From an uncultured Treponema sp. (GTDB lineage: Bacteria; Spirochaetota; Spirochaetia; Treponematales; Treponemataceae), in the NCBI GenBank assembly GCA_947166355.1, contig CAMVDX010000005.1:101650-165649 (forward strand): a stretch of DNA of 64,000 nt. Reading direction: 5' to 3'. The translations under genes were made by a program, and so were the position numbers. The notes under the pieces are model-generated. The model was not told the origin of the DNA. It made no database searches and saw nothing but the letters and a program-made list of their open reading frames with translations. This document shows positions 37,415-46,852 of this stretch, piece by piece. Position 1 is the first letter of the stretch. Every line of letters starts with the position of its first letter.

Positions 37415-39763
37415 ATGAAAAAATCACTTTTTGTACTCTCTTTGTTTTTTTTAACTCTATGTGCTTTTGCGGACGAAGTGAAGCCTTTATATAAACTTCC
37501 GGAAAAAAATCCGGTTAATGCCCAGAATGGAGAAGCAGAAAACGATGTTTTCCTTGTGGGGTCAGATAACGGCTTATTCCGCGTAACAAACAGAAATTCC
37601 GCTATTCCTTTATGGACTGAAGACCGTGTAGATCAGCTGGTTCGTCTTGATATTTCAGATGAAAATGCCGGCGGTGTTGTGCGCCCGGTCTGGCTTATGC
37701 GAACTGCAAAGGGACTTTTTGCAACTAAGGATTTTAAAAACTTCGAAGAACGAGATAACGGACTTCCTTTTCTTACAATAAAGACGTATAAGGAAGGAAA
37801 AACTACACTTTCTTTACAAATTCAGGAATTAAAAGATCTGAGTGTAAATCCGCTGAATAATAATGAAATAGTAACGGCAACAAAGGATAATGTGTACTTT
37901 AGTCGGGATGCAGGTCTTACCTGGAAGAATCTTGGTTCAACGAGCCGTAATACTCCAGGTGTAAAGGCGGTGGCAGTAGTTACGATTGAAGAACAGACTG
38001 TGGTTTTTATGGCGCATCCGATTTTCGGACTTTCGTATATCTATCCTGATAAGCCTAAGGCTGAATGGTGTGATGTGGATTCGGGCTTTGAAAAAATGCC
38101 TTCGCTTACTTCGCCTGACGAAATTGCAGATATTCTTCCGGTTTTGCGTACGAATGCAGACGGCTCTGTTTACCCGGAAATTTATATTTCGCAGACTTAT
38201 ATTCCGCGTATTTACCGTTTTAACTGGCAGGAAAAAAAAGGCGAGCTCATTTACACGGGCACTGAGCCTACTGATGTAACGGACGGGCTTACGACTATAG
38301 ACAATGTTCTTTTGTACACTAAGCTTGAGGGCTTTGGCGCTATTGATCTGGATTCGCTGCAGAGTCCGGGCACGCCGAGTCAGGAGCGCGACTGGCACGA
38401 GGCCTTTTCTTGTGTGCCGGGAATGATTAATACGGCGTGGGTTCCTCAGTCGCGCAGCGGGTTTGCCCGCGGACTTCTGCTGAATGAGTTGTGGCTGCTG
38501 TATCCGGGCACGGTGAATTCGCCTTATGCGGAAAAGGCTAACGGACGTAAGAGTATTTATGCTTCGGCCTATCAGTGCAGCTTTCCTGAGGGTGTAGAAA
38601 AATTTAAGAAAATCGTAAAAGAGCGTAACATGAATTCCATCGTAATTGATATGAAGGATGATTATGGTTATTTGCGTTATGATTCTCACGATCCTCTTGT
38701 TTTAGGAAAATGTTCAACTTCAGGATATGCAATTAAAGATCTTAATAAATTTATTGAGGAATTCAAAAAGGAAAACATATATCTTGTTGCCCGCATTGTA
38801 ACTTTTAAAGACCGTTCGCTTGCAAAATATCAGAATGGAAAATATGCAGTCTGGGATAAAAAACTAAACAAGCCGTGGGTCGGTATAAAAGGCTATGATG
38901 ATGTAGTTGACGAAAACGGTGAGGTTACAGGAACTAAAGAAACAACATACTATGACGAAAACTGGGTAGACCCGTATTCAGAAGAGGTCTGGGAATATAA
39001 TGTTGCAATCGCAAAAGAACTGGTAGCCCGCGGCTTTGATGAAATTCAGTTTGACTATATCCGCTTTCCGACAGACGGCTTAAATCTTTATAATGCACAG
39101 TACCGCTGGCAGGATAAGGGAATGGATAAGGAATCTGCTTTGATTTCCTTCCTTTCGTATGCGCGAGAAAATATTCAGGCTCCGATTGGAATAGATATTT
39201 ATGGTGCAAACGGCTGGTACAGAAGTGGAACCAGAACCGGTCAGGACGCAGAAATGCTCGCGGAGTATGTAGACGTAATTGGTCCAATGTTTTATCCGAG
39301 CCACTTTGAACAGACGTTCTTAAACTATGCTCCTGTTGCAGACCGCACCTATCGCATTTATTATTATGGCTCTTTCCGCAACACAGTGCTTTGCCGAAAT
39401 CGTGCGATTATTCGTCCATGGGTTCAGTCGTTCTATCTTAACGTAAGCTACGACCGTCTTTATTATGATTCGGATTATATAAAGAAGCAGTTTTTCGGCG
39501 TGCGCGATTCGCTTGATCGCGGTTATATGTGCTGGAATAATTCCGGCGAATATGGAACAACTCCGCCTGATGTCGAGTCGACTGAAGCGTTTATCGGAAC
39601 CAGTGCGGAAGCAAGCCGTGAATTCCGTAAGCCTGCAATCGGTGATAAGTTAAAACCGCTTTATGTAGATTCTGATGTTTCTATTTTGGACAGTATTCTT
39701 TTCCCGTATACCGAAGAAGAAACGACAACAAAGTTCAGACCATTCCTTAAAGTCATGCCATAA
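37415..39763 (+). CDS. secreted putative glycoside hydrolase (DUF4015-like)
   Basis: YASAYQCSFPEGVEKFKKIVKERNMNSIVIDMKDDYG and FDEIQFDYIRFPTDG. Confidence 0.75.
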   Translation: MKKSLFVLSLFFLTLCAFADEVKPLYKLPEKNPVNAQNGEAENDVFLVGSDNGLFRVTNRNSAIPLWTEDRVDQLVRLDISDENAGGVVRPVWLMRTAKGLFATKDFKNFEERDNGLPFLTIKTYKEGKTTLSLQIQELKDLSVNPLNNNEIVTATKDNVYFSRDAGLTWKNLGSTSRNTPGVKAVAVVTIEEQTVVFMAHPIFGLSYIYPDKPKAEWCDVDSGFEKMPSLTSPDEIADILPVLRTNADGSVYPEIYISQTYIPRIYRFNWQEKKGELIYTGTEPTDVTDGLTTIDNVLLYTKLEGFGAIDLDSLQSPGTPSQERDWHEAFSCVPGMINTAWVPQSRSGFARGLLLNELWLLYPGTVNSPYAEKANGRKSIYASAYQCSFPEGVEKFKKIVKERNMNSIVIDMKDDYGYLRYDSHDPLVLGKCSTSGYAIKDLNKFIEEFKKENIYLVARIVTFKDRSLAKYQNGKYAVWDKKLNKPWVGIKGYDDVVDENGEVTGTKETTYYDENWVDPYSEEVWEYNVAIAKELVARGFDEIQFDYIRFPTDGLNLYNAQYRWQDKGMDKESALISFLSYARENIQAPIGIDIYGANGWYRSGTRTGQDAEMLAEYVDVIGPMFYPSHFEQTFLNYAPVADRTYRIYYYGSFRNTVLCRNRAIIRPWVQSFYLNVSYDRLYYDSDYIKKQFFGVRDSLDRGYMCWNNSGEYGTTPPDVESTEAFIGTSAEASREFRKPAIGDKLKPLYVDSDVSILDSILFPYTEEETTTKFRPFLKVMP

Positions 39764-39796
39764 GGTATAATTCAGAAAAACTTTACAAGGCTTGAT

Positions 39797-41347
39797 ATGA
39801 CACCGAATCAGTACACTCCAGAAGAACCTATTTCCTCAATTGCAACTGCCCTTGCGCCTGCGGCGCTGGGGATTGTCCGTGTTTCGGGTAAAGGCTGTAT
39901 AGATCTGGTGAGTAAGGTGTTCAGCAGACCTAAGGCTCTTCTTGAGGCTCCGGGGAACACTCTGGTTTACGGCTGGATTTTAGATAAGGAAGGGGAAAGC
40001 CTTCCCCTCGCTCGCACTTCGTTGCTCGCTACCCCTTCTAGCGGGGAGCCCACCCCCCGCAACGCCCCCGGTCGTATAGACGAGGTTATGCTTGCCGTTT
40101 ATCGTGCTCCAAAAAGCTTTACCGGCGAAGACATGGTAGAAATCTTTTGTCATGGTGGCCCTGCCGTTGTTATGGCAATTCAGAATCTTATGCTTAAATC
40201 CGGCTTCAGGCAGGCGAATCGCGGTGAATATACCTTCCGCGCCTTTATCAACGGTAAAACAGACCTTACGCGGGCGGAAGCGGTCAAAGAAATTATCGAT
40301 TCACACACTGATGTTTCGCGCTCTCATGCAGCGGGCCGTCTCGCGGGCTCTTTATTTTCAGAAATCGACTCAATTAAAAAGCTCATTGTAGATACGCTCG
40401 CCGCCATCGAGGTTGAAATTGAATATCCGGAAGATGAAGAAACTATTGCAGACTCCTTTGACCGCAGCGACATAGAACTGGCGGCGAGCCGTCTGCAGGC
40501 TCTGGAAGATTCGTGGCGCGGCGAAAAGCTTTATCAGGATGGTGCGAGGGTTGTTTTAGCGGGGCGCACGAACGCGGGAAAATCTTCTTTGTTCAATGCC
40601 ATTCTAAAAGAAGAGCGTGCAATTGTAAGTGATATCGAAGGAACTACGCGCGACTGGCTTGAAAGCTGGGCAAGTATAAATGGAATTCCGGTTCGTTTGT
40701 TTGATACGGCCGGGCTGCGCCAGACCAGCGATGTAATAGAAGCACAGGGTGTAGAAATAAGCCGAAGCCTTGTTCACGATGCAGACGTGGTTTTGTATCT
40801 GGTTGATGGAACTCAGGGGCTGAATGACGAGGATCGTTCATTTATAGAAAACTGTAAAGAGCCGCTGATTGTGGTTTATACAAAAGCGGATAAAGGGATC
40901 CCGGAAGAGACGGGGCGCTGCGGGGTGTCCCCGCTGGAAGGGGTAGCGGAAGACGCGGTGGTTGAGCCTGTCGAAACTACCGCGGCTGGAGCGAGGGGAA
41001 GCCTTTCCCCTTCTGTATGTAAAATCTCTTCAAAAACCGGCGAAGGTCTTTCCGACCTCTTTGCAAAAATTTATGGACTTTTGACCGCAGATCTTGGTTC
41101 AGGCGGAGCTGGCAGTACAACAGAACGTACACAGGCAGGGCTTGGCTCGGCACGACAAAAGGAAGCAGTTTCTGCGGCACTCGAAAGCGTCAAACACGCA
41201 CTTGTGAGCGCAGACGATAATTATACTCTGGATGCGGTAGTTCAAGATCTGGAAGATGCCTTAGATGCGCTGGGCGAGGTCACAGGAGATGTAACTCCAG
41301 ACGATGTTCTCGGCAGCATCTTTGCAAACTTCTGTGTTGGAAAGTAA
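39797..41347 (+). CDS. mnmE: tRNA modification GTPase MnmE/TrmE with two in-frame repeat insertions
   Basis: AGRTNAGKSSLFNAIL, DIEGTTRDWLES, DTAGLRQTSD, C-terminal FCVGK. Confidence 0.95.
   Translation: MTPNQYTPEEPISSIATALAPAALGIVRVSGKGCIDLVSKVFSRPKALLEAPGNTLVYGWILDKEGESLPLARTSLLATPSSGEPTPRNAPGRIDEVMLAVYRAPKSFTGEDMVEIFCHGGPAVVMAIQNLMLKSGFRQANRGEYTFRAFINGKTDLTRAEAVKEIIDSHTDVSRSHAAGRLAGSLFSEIDSIKKLIVDTLAAIEVEIEYPEDEETIADSFDRSDIELAASRLQALEDSWRGEKLYQDGARVVLAGRTNAGKSSLFNAILKEERAIVSDIEGTTRDWLESWASINGIPVRLFDTAGLRQTSDVIEAQGVEISRSLVHDADVVLYLVDGTQGLNDEDRSFIENCKEPLIVVYTKADKGIPEETGRCGVSPLEGVAEDAVVEPVETTAAGARGSLSPSVCKISSKTGEGLSDLFAKIYGLLTADLGSGGAGSTTERTQAGLGSARQKEAVSAALESVKHALVSADDNYTLDAVVQDLEDALDALGEVTGDVTPDDVLGSIFANFCVGK
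39989..40070. repeat. palindromic repeat type A inside mnmE
   Basis: ggaaggggaaagccttcccctcgctcgcacttcgttgctcgctaccccttctagcggggagcccaccccccgcaacgcccc; near-match to 57919-57997. Confidence 0.8.
40911..41014. repeat. palindromic repeat type A (opposite orientation) with nested type B inside mnmE
   Basis: cggggcgctgcggggtgtccccgctggaaggggtagcgg...agcgaggggaagcctttccccttct, with cgcggtggttgagcctgtcgaaactaccgcg at 40954-40984. Confidence 0.8.
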
Positions 41348-41356
41348 AACGCCAAA

Positions 41357-41428
41357 GTCATTTAGAACTTGAATTGGAATCTAATGACTAGAATCAATAA
41401 GAGATGCTCAATCAAGTTCTGAATGATA
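41357..41428. repeat. degenerate palindromic repeat type C downstream of mnmE
   Basis: gtcatttagaacttgaattggaatct...agatgctcaatcaagttctgaatgat. Confidence 0.6.
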
Positions 41429-41436
41429 TGCAGGTT

Positions 41437-42513
41437 CTATCTGATTTTTAAGAAGACTCCGATAATTGCACAGGTAATCAAAAGCTGTAAAATCATAAAC
41501 TTTAATAAAACCTGGGTAGGTGACCAGCCGCGGTTTTTTCTCATGTGGTCGTGGAGCGGGAATCTTACAGTTTCAAAAATCTTAATCTTAAAGAATCTTA
41601 AAAGGAAAACCTTGAGCAGGCCCATTCCGCCGTTTATGAGAATGATTGAAGAGGTTGCAAGAATAATGAATGGATTTCCGCTTACCATAACACCGACGCC
41701 AATAAAATAACCGAGGGCTCGGCTTCCGGCATCTCCCATAAGGCAGTGGCTCGGAAAAGCGTTATGCCACAGATAACCCATTACAACGCCGGCCATTGCA
41801 AGCAAAAGAACGGCCCAGTTTGCTCCGCTTGGAAGATGCTGAATAAGAAGATATGCCGCAATATCCTTGTGTCCGAGTACGAAGTAAAAAAGAATTCCGA
41901 GGGTCAGCAGGGCAAGAAGAACCAGGGTTGAAGAAAGTCCGTCTACGCCATCGGTGCAGTTTGTGGTATTAATAGAAGCCCACAACATGATTGTACAGAC
42001 AACAATATAAACAATTGGGTTTACGGCGATTTCATTTGCTAAGAATGGCAGCCAGAAGCGTACGACTCCATCCGGGGAAGTCTGCTTAAACGAATAGTAA
42101 AGAATAAACGAAGTTACGACACTTATAATTAAATCAAGAGCACCCTTGAGATATTCGCCCCAGCTGTCTGTGCTGCGGTCATCGAGAAAGCCGGTAAGCA
42201 TTGTAAGCCAGGTGATGATAACTATTGAAGCACGGCTCCAAGACATAGGGCAGATTAAGAAGCTTATTACTACAAATATCGAAATAAAAACAATTCCAGT
42301 TCCTGTAGGCTTTCCTTTTGCTGCTTCTGCATTTTCTTTAAGTGTAAATTCACGGCCGCGGTCCTGTGGAAGAACCTTATAAAATTTTGGAATTAATTTA
42401 TAGGAAAGAAAAAAGCCCAGATACAGAGCAAGCGTAATAAGAACAGCATAAGATGTAAGGAGTCTTGCAGGTCCCCAGTATTGAACTAAAAATTGTCCTA
42501 AATAATAAATCAT
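41437..42513 (-). CDS. mraY: phospho-N-acetylmuramoyl-pentapeptide-transferase
   Basis: TNCTDGVDGLSS, HNAFPSHCLMGDAGSRALG, multi-TM. Confidence 0.92.
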   Translation of the reverse strand: MIYYLGQFLVQYWGPARLLTSYAVLITLALYLGFFLSYKLIPKFYKVLPQDRGREFTLKENAEAAKGKPTGTGIVFISIFVVISFLICPMSWSRASIVIITWLTMLTGFLDDRSTDSWGEYLKGALDLIISVVTSFILYYSFKQTSPDGVVRFWLPFLANEIAVNPIVYIVVCTIMLWASINTTNCTDGVDGLSSTLVLLALLTLGILFYFVLGHKDIAAYLLIQHLPSGANWAVLLLAMAGVVMGYLWHNAFPSHCLMGDAGSRALGYFIGVGVMVSGNPFIILATSSIILINGGMGLLKVFLLRFFKIKIFETVRFPLHDHMRKNRGWSPTQVLLKFMILQLLITCAIIGVFLKIR

Positions 42514-42557
42514 AAAAACCTCTGTTGTAAAAAATTATGTACGACCTTTTTGAAATT

Positions 42558-44216
42558 TTATAATGAAAGATGGGTGAGCCCGGTAAATACCATAACAACT
42601 CCATGCTCATTACAATAATTTATAAATTCATCATCAGAAGGAGTTCCTCCAGTTTGAAGAATTGCCTTTACTCCACTGTTTATAAGCATTGTGGTTGCTT
42701 CAGTAAATGGAATTGCGGCATCACAAACCAGAACTTCTCCAAGATTGCTTCTGTCAATTTCGTTGTTAACATGGAAGTCATCTCCGGGTAAGCCGACTGC
42801 TCTTTCTGCACATTTTAGAGCTTCATACCACACGCCTTCCAGCGCCCGCTTTGGTGAAGTACACCCCTGTGCAATTCCACAGATTGAATCCTGCTTTAAA
42901 AGAATTGCGTTATATGAACGGGCACTCATTGCAAGCAGCATTCCGAATACCATTTCATCAGTTTGAATTTGAGACGGGCGGTTTTTTGTACGAATCTTCC
43001 ACTGATGGAAAAGTGTTGTATCTTTGGTTTGAACCAGAAGTCCGCCGTTTATATAATGGCCTTCAAGATCAATGTTTGTAATTTTTGAGGAAGGAACAAG
43101 TTTAGTTTTTTTGTTCTGCGAGAGAATCTGTTTTGCTTCTGGTGTAAAGCTTGGCGCAACTATTGCCGCAAAATCACCTTTGATAATTTCTTCGGCTGCT
43201 TCTCCGTTTATAACGGCACTACAGGCAAAAACTGTATCTTTTGTAGAAACCGAATCATAGGTAAAGGTTTTCTTAAAGGATTCAAGAACATTAGATGCAT
43301 GTGCCGCACCAAGAATAGAGCCGAATTTTACAACGAGAGAAAAAACTGTTCCGGTAAAAGGAGTAAATTGTGTCGTAAACTCGTAACCGTCACTGTTCAT
43401 GCTTTTTACTGTCGGCTGATTTTTTAAGAGTGCAAACAGAGAGTTGATTTGTCCCCATGCAAAAGAAATATCATTTACAAGAGTGTATGGCAAATCTTTT
43501 CCTTGAGCTTTTAAAAAGTTTCCTACTGTTCCAACTTCAGTTGGCGTTTTATAAAGATATGCTGACTGCTGTGAATTAATTCCGCTGTGAAGCTGAAGCT
43601 CACGCTTAAAAGGCAGCATAAAATAATTCATGAACTGTTCGTTGAACTTTTGACTTTGAAGAATAGAAGCAGAAAGACCTGCATCATAGGCTGAAACAAG
43701 ATTAAGAGCTTTTGCAGCAAGATAGATTCTAAAATCCCTTAAGATATTGTCTGTGCGGAGTTGAATCATTGCTTCTTTGTAATCTGCCGGGTCTGTAAGA
43801 ATCAAAAGATTTTCATAATTTCTAAAGGCATTTCTGAGCAGCGTGGTTACAAAAAAATTCTTAGGGCAAAGCTGATTGTCGAACTGTTTTGAAACTATTG
43901 ATGTATTAATTATTGGCAAAACATTCATGCAGATAATGTAGATATTGTTTTCTTCTGAATCTGGACGAGGAATATATTCTTCATCTTCTTCATGATACTT
44001 TGTAAGCATTACTTTTCGGATGAGGCTTGAAGTATCGCTCATGAACATATTGTTTTCGGAAAGGGCATTTTCCTTAGTTACCGGAATTTTCTGCTTTCGG
44101 AGAATTTCTTCTGTTTTGTTTGCAGAAAGAATTGTCCAGCCGGATGATGCAAGGAACTCGGCAAACTCAACGAGATTTTCTGTGTTTTCTACGTGAATTA
44201 CAGCTCTCTTTGTCAT
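42558..44216 (-). CDS. PurH-like (AICAR transformylase/IMP cyclohydrolase family) divergent protein
   Basis: C-terminal GVKAILQTGGTPSDDEFINYCNEHGVVMVFTGLTHLS resembles PurH; catalytic motifs are altered (see findings). Confidence 0.7.
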   Translation of the reverse strand: MTKRAVIHVENTENLVEFAEFLASSGWTILSANKTEEILRKQKIPVTKENALSENNMFMSDTSSLIRKVMLTKYHEEDEEYIPRPDSEENNIYIICMNVLPIINTSIVSKQFDNQLCPKNFFVTTLLRNAFRNYENLLILTDPADYKEAMIQLRTDNILRDFRIYLAAKALNLVSAYDAGLSASILQSQKFNEQFMNYFMLPFKRELQLHSGINSQQSAYLYKTPTEVGTVGNFLKAQGKDLPYTLVNDISFAWGQINSLFALLKNQPTVKSMNSDGYEFTTQFTPFTGTVFSLVVKFGSILGAAHASNVLESFKKTFTYDSVSTKDTVFACSAVINGEAAEEIIKGDFAAIVAPSFTPEAKQILSQNKKTKLVPSSKITNIDLEGHYINGGLLVQTKDTTLFHQWKIRTKNRPSQIQTDEMVFGMLLAMSARSYNAILLKQDSICGIAQGCTSPKRALEGVWYEALKCAERAVGLPGDDFHVNNEIDRSNLGEVLVCDAAIPFTEATTMLINSGVKAILQTGGTPSDDEFINYCNEHGVVMVFTGLTHLSL

Positions 44217-44282
44217 ATAACTTTATTTTATCAGAAAAGAAACTAATTGAAAATAGACAAATAAATAATGTAAAATGACGTC

Positions 44283-45674
44283 ATGAAAGCAATAGCTAAA
44301 AAGTCTGTACTGTCGGGACATATTACTGTTCCTGGCTCTAAAAGTCATACAATCCGCGCGCTTATTCTTGCGGCAATGGCGGATGGTATTTCACATATTT
44401 CAAATCCTTTACCAAGTAATGATTGTCTTTCAACTGCAGCGGCTGTTCGTAAGATAGGTGCTGATGTTGATTTTGGAAACTCAGAAAATGAGGTCGGAAA
44501 TTCGAATGAAAACTCGGCAGAAAAATCGGTCGGAAACTCTGCCGGCGGTACGGTGTGGACCGTCAAAGGAGCTGGTGCCGGCTTGCATTTACCGGATGGT
44601 GAAATTGATGTTGGAAACTCTGGTTCTCTTATGTATTTTTTGTGTCCTGTGCTTTCGACTTTGAGTGGTGAATGTACGTTTACCGGCGATGAGTCAATCT
44701 GCCGGCGTCCTGTAAATCATCTCATTGATGCACTTTGTCAGCTTGGTGCAGATGCCCGCAGCCTTAAAGGCGGTGAGACTCCACCATTCAGCTTCTGCGG
44801 TCCGATTGATGTAAATAGAACTCTTGTTACCGAAGGTGCTCTTTCTCAGTATATCTCTGGCTTTATGATGGCGGCTTCTCGTTTAAATGGAACTCTGAAA
44901 ATGGAGCTCTGGAATCCTAAAGAAACTCCATATCTCACAATGACAAAGCTCTGGCTTGAGAGTGTAGGGGTGCCGGTTAATATTTCTTCTGATTTTAAAA
45001 AAATCAGTGTAACAGGTCCTGTGCCGTTTAAAGCCTTTGACAGAGCAGTTCCTTCGGATTGGGAAGGAGTTGCGTTTCCGCTTATTGCGGCTTTAATTTC
45101 GGACAGCGAAATTGTAATTGATAATGTGGACGGTTCTGGCAGTCAGGGTGATGATAAAATTGTAGAGGTTCTGCAGTCTGTTGGAGCAGATATTGAATGG
45201 AAGCGTGATGAAGAAAAGCTGATTGTTCGCGGCGGAAAAGCTCTTTCGACTAAGAATCTGCCGGGCGGTGAGCTTGTTGTAGAAATGTCGGCGTTCCCGG
45301 ATGCAATCTGTGCCCTTGCAGTTATTGCCTGCTTTATTGAAGGAAAAACTGTTTTTACTGATATTGATATCTGCCGTAAAAAAGAAACCGACCGTATTAA
45401 AGCTATGACTAGCGAGCTTACAAAGCTTGGCGCTAAAATAGTTGATGAAGGGGAACGACTCGTAGTATATGGAGATGGCGGAAAGGCTCTTCACGGCGGC
45501 GAGGTTGAATCGTTCAAGGATCATAGAATTGTTATGTCGCTTGCATGCATGGGGCTTGGTCTTAATGAAGGTGATAAAATCACAGTAAACGATGCCGAGT
45601 GGTGCAGTGTGACCTTCCCGCATTTTTTTGAAGTGATGAACAAAATCGGAGCAAATTTCGAGATAATTCAATAA
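44283..45674 (+). CDS. aroA: 3-phosphoshikimate 1-carboxyvinyltransferase
   Basis: PGSKSHTIRALILAA, DVGNSGS, KETDRIKAM, SFKDHRIVMSLA. Confidence 0.95.
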   Translation: MKAIAKKSVLSGHITVPGSKSHTIRALILAAMADGISHISNPLPSNDCLSTAAAVRKIGADVDFGNSENEVGNSNENSAEKSVGNSAGGTVWTVKGAGAGLHLPDGEIDVGNSGSLMYFLCPVLSTLSGECTFTGDESICRRPVNHLIDALCQLGADARSLKGGETPPFSFCGPIDVNRTLVTEGALSQYISGFMMAASRLNGTLKMELWNPKETPYLTMTKLWLESVGVPVNISSDFKKISVTGPVPFKAFDRAVPSDWEGVAFPLIAALISDSEIVIDNVDGSGSQGDDKIVEVLQSVGADIEWKRDEEKLIVRGGKALSTKNLPGGELVVEMSAFPDAICALAVIACFIEGKTVFTDIDICRKKETDRIKAMTSELTKLGAKIVDEGERLVVYGDGGKALHGGEVESFKDHRIVMSLACMGLGLNEGDKITVNDAEWCSVTFPHFFEVMNKIGANFEIIQ

Positions 45675-45756
45675 AATTTTCAAAAAATTAAAAGTTTTTT
45701 TTCAGATTTTTGTCAAAAAAAGAAAATTGAGGCAATTATTATATACGGAGGTTTAT

Positions 45757-46815
45757 ATGAAATTGTTTCAATTTATAGGCATGCTCTGTATGTTTTTTCT
45801 CATTATGGTGATCGGCGTTTCCTGTAAGGAACAGCTGGTGCCCGGACAGACCTTTGGGAAAGAAGATGAGGCCACTGAAGAGGCGGGGGCGGAGTCAGAT
45901 TCTGGCGGAAGAAAAGTTACTTTTGCCTGCTGGAATACTCAGACTTTTTTTGATGCGCAATGTGATGGAACTGAGTACACTGAATTTCAGAGGCCCGAAA
46001 AGTGGACCGCGGCAATGTATTCAAAGAGGCTGGATTCACTTTGTGAAGTAATGACTGCTTTAAATCCTGACATAATGGTGCTTGAAGAAATTGAAAATGA
46101 ATCTGTTGTGCAGGATATTGCAAACAGATTTGCCGGAAGCTCCTGGGACAAAAAGAAAAGCTGGCAGTATGCGGGATTTGCAAAGAAGCCTGGAACAGCC
46201 ATAGGTTGCGCTGTATTTTCACGATTAGAATTATCAGCGTTAAAAGTTCATTCACTTGATATAAGATTATATGAAACTAAACAGCCGGCAAGTCGCCCGC
46301 TTATGGAACTGGGAATTAAGTGTGACGACAAAGATTTTACACTTTTTGTGTGTCACTGGAAATCAAAATCTGGAGGCGAAGAAGAAACAGAAATCTGGCG
46401 TGACTGGCAGGAAAGCGTACTTGCCCGCAGACTTTGTGAACTTCAGAGTTATAGAATACCTGTTGTTGTTTGCGGAGATTTTAACCGTAATGCTGAAGAC
46501 TTTATTATAATTCCAAGAAAAAATGATGGTGTGAATATGGTTTTTCGTGGAATGGGTGGACAAAGGGCGGAAGCAAGTTCGCCATGGATAACATCTGCAG
46601 GTACTGTAAAAAAAGATAATGGCAGTTATTTTTATAAGGATAGCTGGGAGCGTATAGACAATATTTTTTCATGTGGAGATATAAAAGTATCCCGCTTTCA
46701 GGCAGTAGCAATGCCACCTTTTGCAGATGAAGAAGGAAAGCCTGTTTCTTATAAAATGTATAATGAGTCCGGGTATTCAGACCATCTGCCGTTAAAATGC
46801 ATACTTACATTTTAA
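45757..46815 (+). CDS. endonuclease/exonuclease/phosphatase-family lipoprotein
   Basis: Lipobox VIGVSC; CWNTQTFFDAQ, VVCGDFNRNAEDF, SGYSDHLPL; ATG 45757 preceded by cggagg. Confidence 0.82.
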   Translation: MKLFQFIGMLCMFFLIMVIGVSCKEQLVPGQTFGKEDEATEEAGAESDSGGRKVTFACWNTQTFFDAQCDGTEYTEFQRPEKWTAAMYSKRLDSLCEVMTALNPDIMVLEEIENESVVQDIANRFAGSSWDKKKSWQYAGFAKKPGTAIGCAVFSRLELSALKVHSLDIRLYETKQPASRPLMELGIKCDDKDFTLFVCHWKSKSGGEEETEIWRDWQESVLARRLCELQSYRIPVVVCGDFNRNAEDFIIIPRKNDGVNMVFRGMGGQRAEASSPWITSAGTVKKDNGSYFYKDSWERIDNIFSCGDIKVSRFQAVAMPPFADEEGKPVSYKMYNESGYSDHLPLKCILTF

Positions 46816-46852
46816 TTGCGTTATCGTTAATTGATTTATCGGAATGAAAGCA

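Noticed and set aside
37937-38689. 250-aa minus-strand ORF
   Set aside because: Antisense to the DUF4015-like gene; basic low-information translation.
39989-41014. Invertible segment between the two oppositely oriented type A copies in mnmE
   Set aside because: Inversion would destroy a core tRNA-modification gene; the copies are more simply independent insertions.
45093-45683. 196-aa minus-strand ORF
   Set aside because: Antisense to aroA; no domain.
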